Assembly (NCBI GenBank): GCA_937880795.1
Contig: CALGRQ010000279.1
Coordinates: 1-8,455 of the forward strand
Direction: 5' to 3'
DNA length: 8,455 nt
Source: an uncultured Dyadobacter sp.
GTDB lineage: Bacteria > Bacteroidota > Bacteroidia > Cytophagales > Spirosomataceae
This document shows positions 6,473-8,455 of the stretch, piece after piece. Under the pieces are notes generated by a model, which was not told where the DNA came from, ran no database searches, and was given only the letters and a program-made list of their open reading frames with translations. The translations under genes and the position numbers were made by a program. How positions within the stretch are numbered: position 1 is the first letter of the stretch; every line of letters begins with the position of its first letter.

Positions 6473-8302
6473 ATGTCTAAGGAAAAACAAACACAAGCAC
6501 TTCCTGATTTTGATTGGGAAAAAGCAGAAGACAAAGGTTTCGGTACAGGTTACTCATCTGCAGACCGTACTCGTTTTGAAGCTATGTATGACACAACCAT
6601 TTCTCCTGTACAAGAGAAAGAAGTTGTTAAAGGAGTAGTAGTAGGTATTACAGATCGTGAAGTGATTCTGAACATCGGATTTAAATCTGATGGTATCGTT
6701 TCATCCAATGAATTCCGTGATCTTCCTGGATTGAAAATCGGGGACGAAGTGGAAGTGTATGTAGAGAACCAAGAAGACGCACAAGGTCAACTTGTATTAT
6801 CTCGTAAAAAAGCGAAAGTGATTACTGCATGGGATAACATCCAGAAATCGTTTGACGAGGACGTGGTTATTGATGCCAACGTTAAGAGAAGAACGAAAGG
6901 TGGTCTTATTGTAGATATATTTGGAATTGAGGCTTTCTTGCCAGGATCACAAATTGATGTGAAGCCAATTCGCGATTTCGACATTTTTGTTGGAAAGCGT
7001 ATGGAAGTTAAAGTTGTTAAGATCAATTACGCGAACGATAACGTAGTTGTTTCTCACAAAATCTTGATCGAAAAAGATCTTGAAGCACAACGTCAGCAAA
7101 TTCTGAACAACCTTGAAAAAGGACAAGTATTGGAAGGTGTTATCAAAAACATGACGAACTTCGGTGTGTTCATCGATCTTGGTGGTGTTGATGGTCTTCT
7201 TCATATTACAGATATTTCGTGGGGACGTATCAACCACCCATCTGACCTACTTGCTTTGGATCAGAAATTGAACGTGGTTGTTCTTGATTTTGATGAAGAG
7301 AAAAAACGTATTTCTTTAGGCTTGAAACAACTGCAGTCTCACCCATGGGATTCTCTTGCAGAAGAAATCCAGGTTGGATCTAAAGTTACAGGTCGTATTG
7401 TGAACGTTGCTGATTACGGTGCGTTCCTTGAGATTAAGCCAGGTGTTGAAGGTTTGATCCACGTATCTGAAATGTCATGGTCTCAGCACCTACGCAATCC
7501 TCAAGAGTTTATGAATGTAAACGACGAGATTAGCGCAGTTGTATTGACTCTTGATCGTCAGGAGCGTAAAATGTCTCTAGGTATCAAACAACTTACTGAA
7601 GATCCTTGGACTCAAGGTACATTGAAAGATAAGTATGCGATTGGTACTCGTCACAAAGGTGTTGTTCGTAACTTGACTAACTTCGGTTTGTTTATTGAAC
7701 TGGAAGAAGGAATCGACGGACTTGTTCACGTTTCTGACTTGTCATGGACGAAAAAAATCAAACATCCTTCGGATTTCGTTAAAGTTAACGACGAGCTTGA
7801 AGTTGTTGTTCTTGAGCTAGATGCTGAAAACCGTCGTCTTGCTTTGGGTCACAAACAACTTGAAGAAAACCCATGGGATACATTTGAGACGATCTTCGCC
7901 ATCGGATCTGTTCATAAATCTACTATTGTAGCAAAAGGTGATAAGTTTGCAACTCTTGAGCTTCCTTATGGAATTGAAGGTATTGCAGCTATCAAAAATC
8001 TTACAAAAGAAGATGGATCAGTAGCTGAGGTTGGAGAAAGCCTTGACTTCACTGTTCTTGAATTCCTTAAGGATGAAAAGAAAATTGTTCTTACGCATTC
8101 AGAAGTAAAGCCATCAGCAGCACCTGCTGCTGAAAAGAAAGAAGAAAAAGCACCTAAGGGAGCTGGATCATCTTCTGCTGCTAAATCTTCTGCTGCTGAC
8201 TCAGCAAGCAAAGAAGGCGAAAAGTCTACCTTTGGTGATCTAAGTGTACTTTCTGCTTTGAAAGAGCAATTCGAAGAAAGCGAAAAGAAAGAAAAAAAGT
8301 AA
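6473..8302 (+). CDS. rpsA: 30S ribosomal protein S1
   Basis: S1 binds mRNA on the small subunit and helps place it for initiation, which matters most where messages lack Shine-Dalgarno sequences, as most do here. The 609-residue protein has a lineage-type N-terminal extension (1-48) and six S1/OB-fold repeats at roughly 50-113, 131-197, 217-286, 302-373, 391-462 and 477-546. Repeats 3-5 are closest to consensus, with NFGVFIDL/VDGLLHITDISW-type blocks and LGLKQL-type ends. Repeat 6 is degenerate. A low-complexity Ala/Ser/Lys/Glu stretch (547-586) leads to a charged end, TFGDLSVLSALKEQFEESEKK. Codons such as CGT, GGT and CTT are favoured more than in neighbouring genes, as expected for high expression. 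It has its own promoter and leader, and no obvious T-run terminator follows. Confidence 0.97.
   Translation: MSKEKQTQALPDFDWEKAEDKGFGTGYSSADRTRFEAMYDTTISPVQEKEVVKGVVVGITDREVILNIGFKSDGIVSSNEFRDLPGLKIGDEVEVYVENQEDAQGQLVLSRKKAKVITAWDNIQKSFDEDVVIDANVKRRTKGGLIVDIFGIEAFLPGSQIDVKPIRDFDIFVGKRMEVKVVKINYANDNVVVSHKILIEKDLEAQRQQILNNLEKGQVLEGVIKNMTNFGVFIDLGGVDGLLHITDISWGRINHPSDLLALDQKLNVVVLDFDEEKKRISLGLKQLQSHPWDSLAEEIQVGSKVTGRIVNVADYGAFLEIKPGVEGLIHVSEMSWSQHLRNPQEFMNVNDEISAVVLTLDRQERKMSLGIKQLTEDPWTQGTLKDKYAIGTRHKGVVRNLTNFGLFIELEEGIDGLVHVSDLSWTKKIKHPSDFVKVNDELEVVVLELDAENRRLALGHKQLEENPWDTFETIFAIGSVHKSTIVAKGDKFATLELPYGIEGIAAIKNLTKEDGSVAEVGESLDFTVLEFLKDEKKIVLTHSEVKPSAAPAAEKKEEKAPKGAGSSSAAKSSAADSASKEGEKSTFGDLSVLSALKEQFEESEKKEKK
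8171..8197 (+). repeat. Short tandem repeat in the rpsA low-complexity tail
   Basis: TCTTCTGCTGCT occurs twice (8171-8182 and 8186-8197), 15 bp apart, and encodes SSAA-K-SSAA. The repeat unit is a multiple of three, so slippage would change tail length without breaking the frame. It probably arose by a small duplication in the S1 linker. Confidence 0.6.
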
Positions 8303-8341
8303 TTTTAAGTAAATAAATAGTGTGAAGTAGAGATTTTTTGA

Positions 8342-8349
8342 TACTTTTG
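8342..8349 (+). promoter_or_regulatory. -7 box of a likely tRNA-Cys promoter
   Basis: TACTTTTG matches TAnnTTTG exactly and is followed by C, as in the rpsA promoter. No good -33 TTTG lies at the usual distance; TGTG at 8321-8324 is the nearest candidate, with a short 17-nt spacer. The predicted start is near 8354. It would serve the tRNA gene 40 nt downstream. Confidence 0.55.
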
Positions 8350-8353
8350 CACC

Positions 8354-8383
8354 CGGGTTGGCTAAGAGCTCTTGGCCAACCCG
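8354..8383 (+). other. 13-bp hairpin between rpsA and tRNA-Cys (pre-tRNA leader or rpsA terminator)
   Basis: CGGGTTGGCTAAG (8354-8366) pairs with CTTGGCCAACCCG (8371-8383) around an AGCT loop. Nine outer pairs are Watson-Crick, one T-G wobble follows, and three more pairs close the loop. It begins where transcription from the -7 box should start and ends six bases before the tRNA. The sequence after it (ATTTATG) is not a real T-run, so it is a poor classical terminator, although it might still act on rpsA transcripts. Confidence 0.7.
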
Positions 8384-8389
8384 ATTTAT

Positions 8390-8455
8390 GGTTCCGTGGC
8401 CGAGTGGCTAGGCAGAGGTCTGCAAAACCTCGTACAGCGGTTCGAATCCGCTCGG
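8390..8455 (+). tRNA. tRNA-Cys (anticodon GCA), 3' end cut by window edge
   Basis: This tRNA reads UGC and UGU codons. The acceptor 5' strand GGTTCCG (8390-8396) is followed by TG, a D arm closed by GCC (8399-8401) and GGC (8411-8413), an anticodon stem GAGGT/ACCTC (8415-8419 with 8427-8431) holding loop CTGCAAA with anticodon GCA at 8422-8424, a 4-nt variable loop, and a T arm AGCGG-TTCGAAT-CCGCT (8436-8452). Only CGG of the 3' acceptor strand is inside the window; AACC, the discriminator base and any encoded CCA lie beyond it. The visible cloverleaf pairs without mismatches, so the gene appears functional. Confidence 0.96.

Noticed and set aside
1..8455. CRISPR array, insertion sequence, integrase, attachment site or prophage
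   Set aside because: No regularly spaced repeats, transposase motifs or terminal inverted repeats were seen. The tRNA could be an integration site, but its 3' end is outside the window.

Overview
The window looks like ordinary chromosomal housekeeping DNA from a member of the Bacteroidota. Cytophagales or a close relative is the best guess, inferred from protein style rather than proven. Four things point there. The genes run ftsQ-ftsA-ftsZ. Three places carry the Bacteroidota-type -7 promoter box TAnnTTTG: ahead of accD, rpsA and the tRNA gene. Convincing Shine-Dalgarno sequences are largely absent. The long ribosomal protein S1 has an N-terminal PDFDWEKAEDKGFGTGYS-type extension and an acidic/lysine-rich tail. 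The DNA is moderately AT-rich throughout, and no segment looks foreign.

Layout. Positions 1-3226 are the end of a division and cell-wall (dcw) cluster, with the C-terminal part of FtsQ, then FtsA, then FtsZ, all on the plus strand and closely spaced. A hairpin with T-runs usable from both sides separates ftsZ from a convergent minus-strand NAD(P)H-dependent FMN reductase (3273-3815). A divergent intergenic region follows, with a small inverted repeat next to the reductase start and a clear accD promoter. accD (4072-4914), the acetyl-CoA carboxylase carboxyltransferase beta subunit, ends in a strong intrinsic terminator. Next come smpB (5152-5610, trans-translation), a conserved HNH-family protein of unknown role (5764-6273) and rpsA (6473-8302, ribosomal protein S1). 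rpsA has its own promoter and a leader of about 85 nt with repeats and a perfect palindrome. The window ends in a tRNA-Cys (GCA) gene cut off within its 3' acceptor strand. A -7 box and a strong 13-bp hairpin precede it.

How the genes relate. FtsQ, FtsA and FtsZ act together in septum formation: FtsZ polymerises, FtsA tethers it to the membrane, and FtsQ belongs to the FtsQLB regulatory complex. SmpB, S1 and tRNA-Cys serve translation. AccD supplies malonyl-CoA for fatty-acid synthesis. The reductase and the HNH protein have no visible functional partners here.

I found no convincing previously undescribed system. The points most worth checking are unusual residues in the nucleotide-binding sites of FtsA and FtsZ, an FtsZ tail running past the usual C-terminal peptide, the rpsA leader, the hairpin that would form the 5' leader of pre-tRNA-Cys, and the orphan HNH protein. 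No stretch longer than 300 bases lacks a gene.
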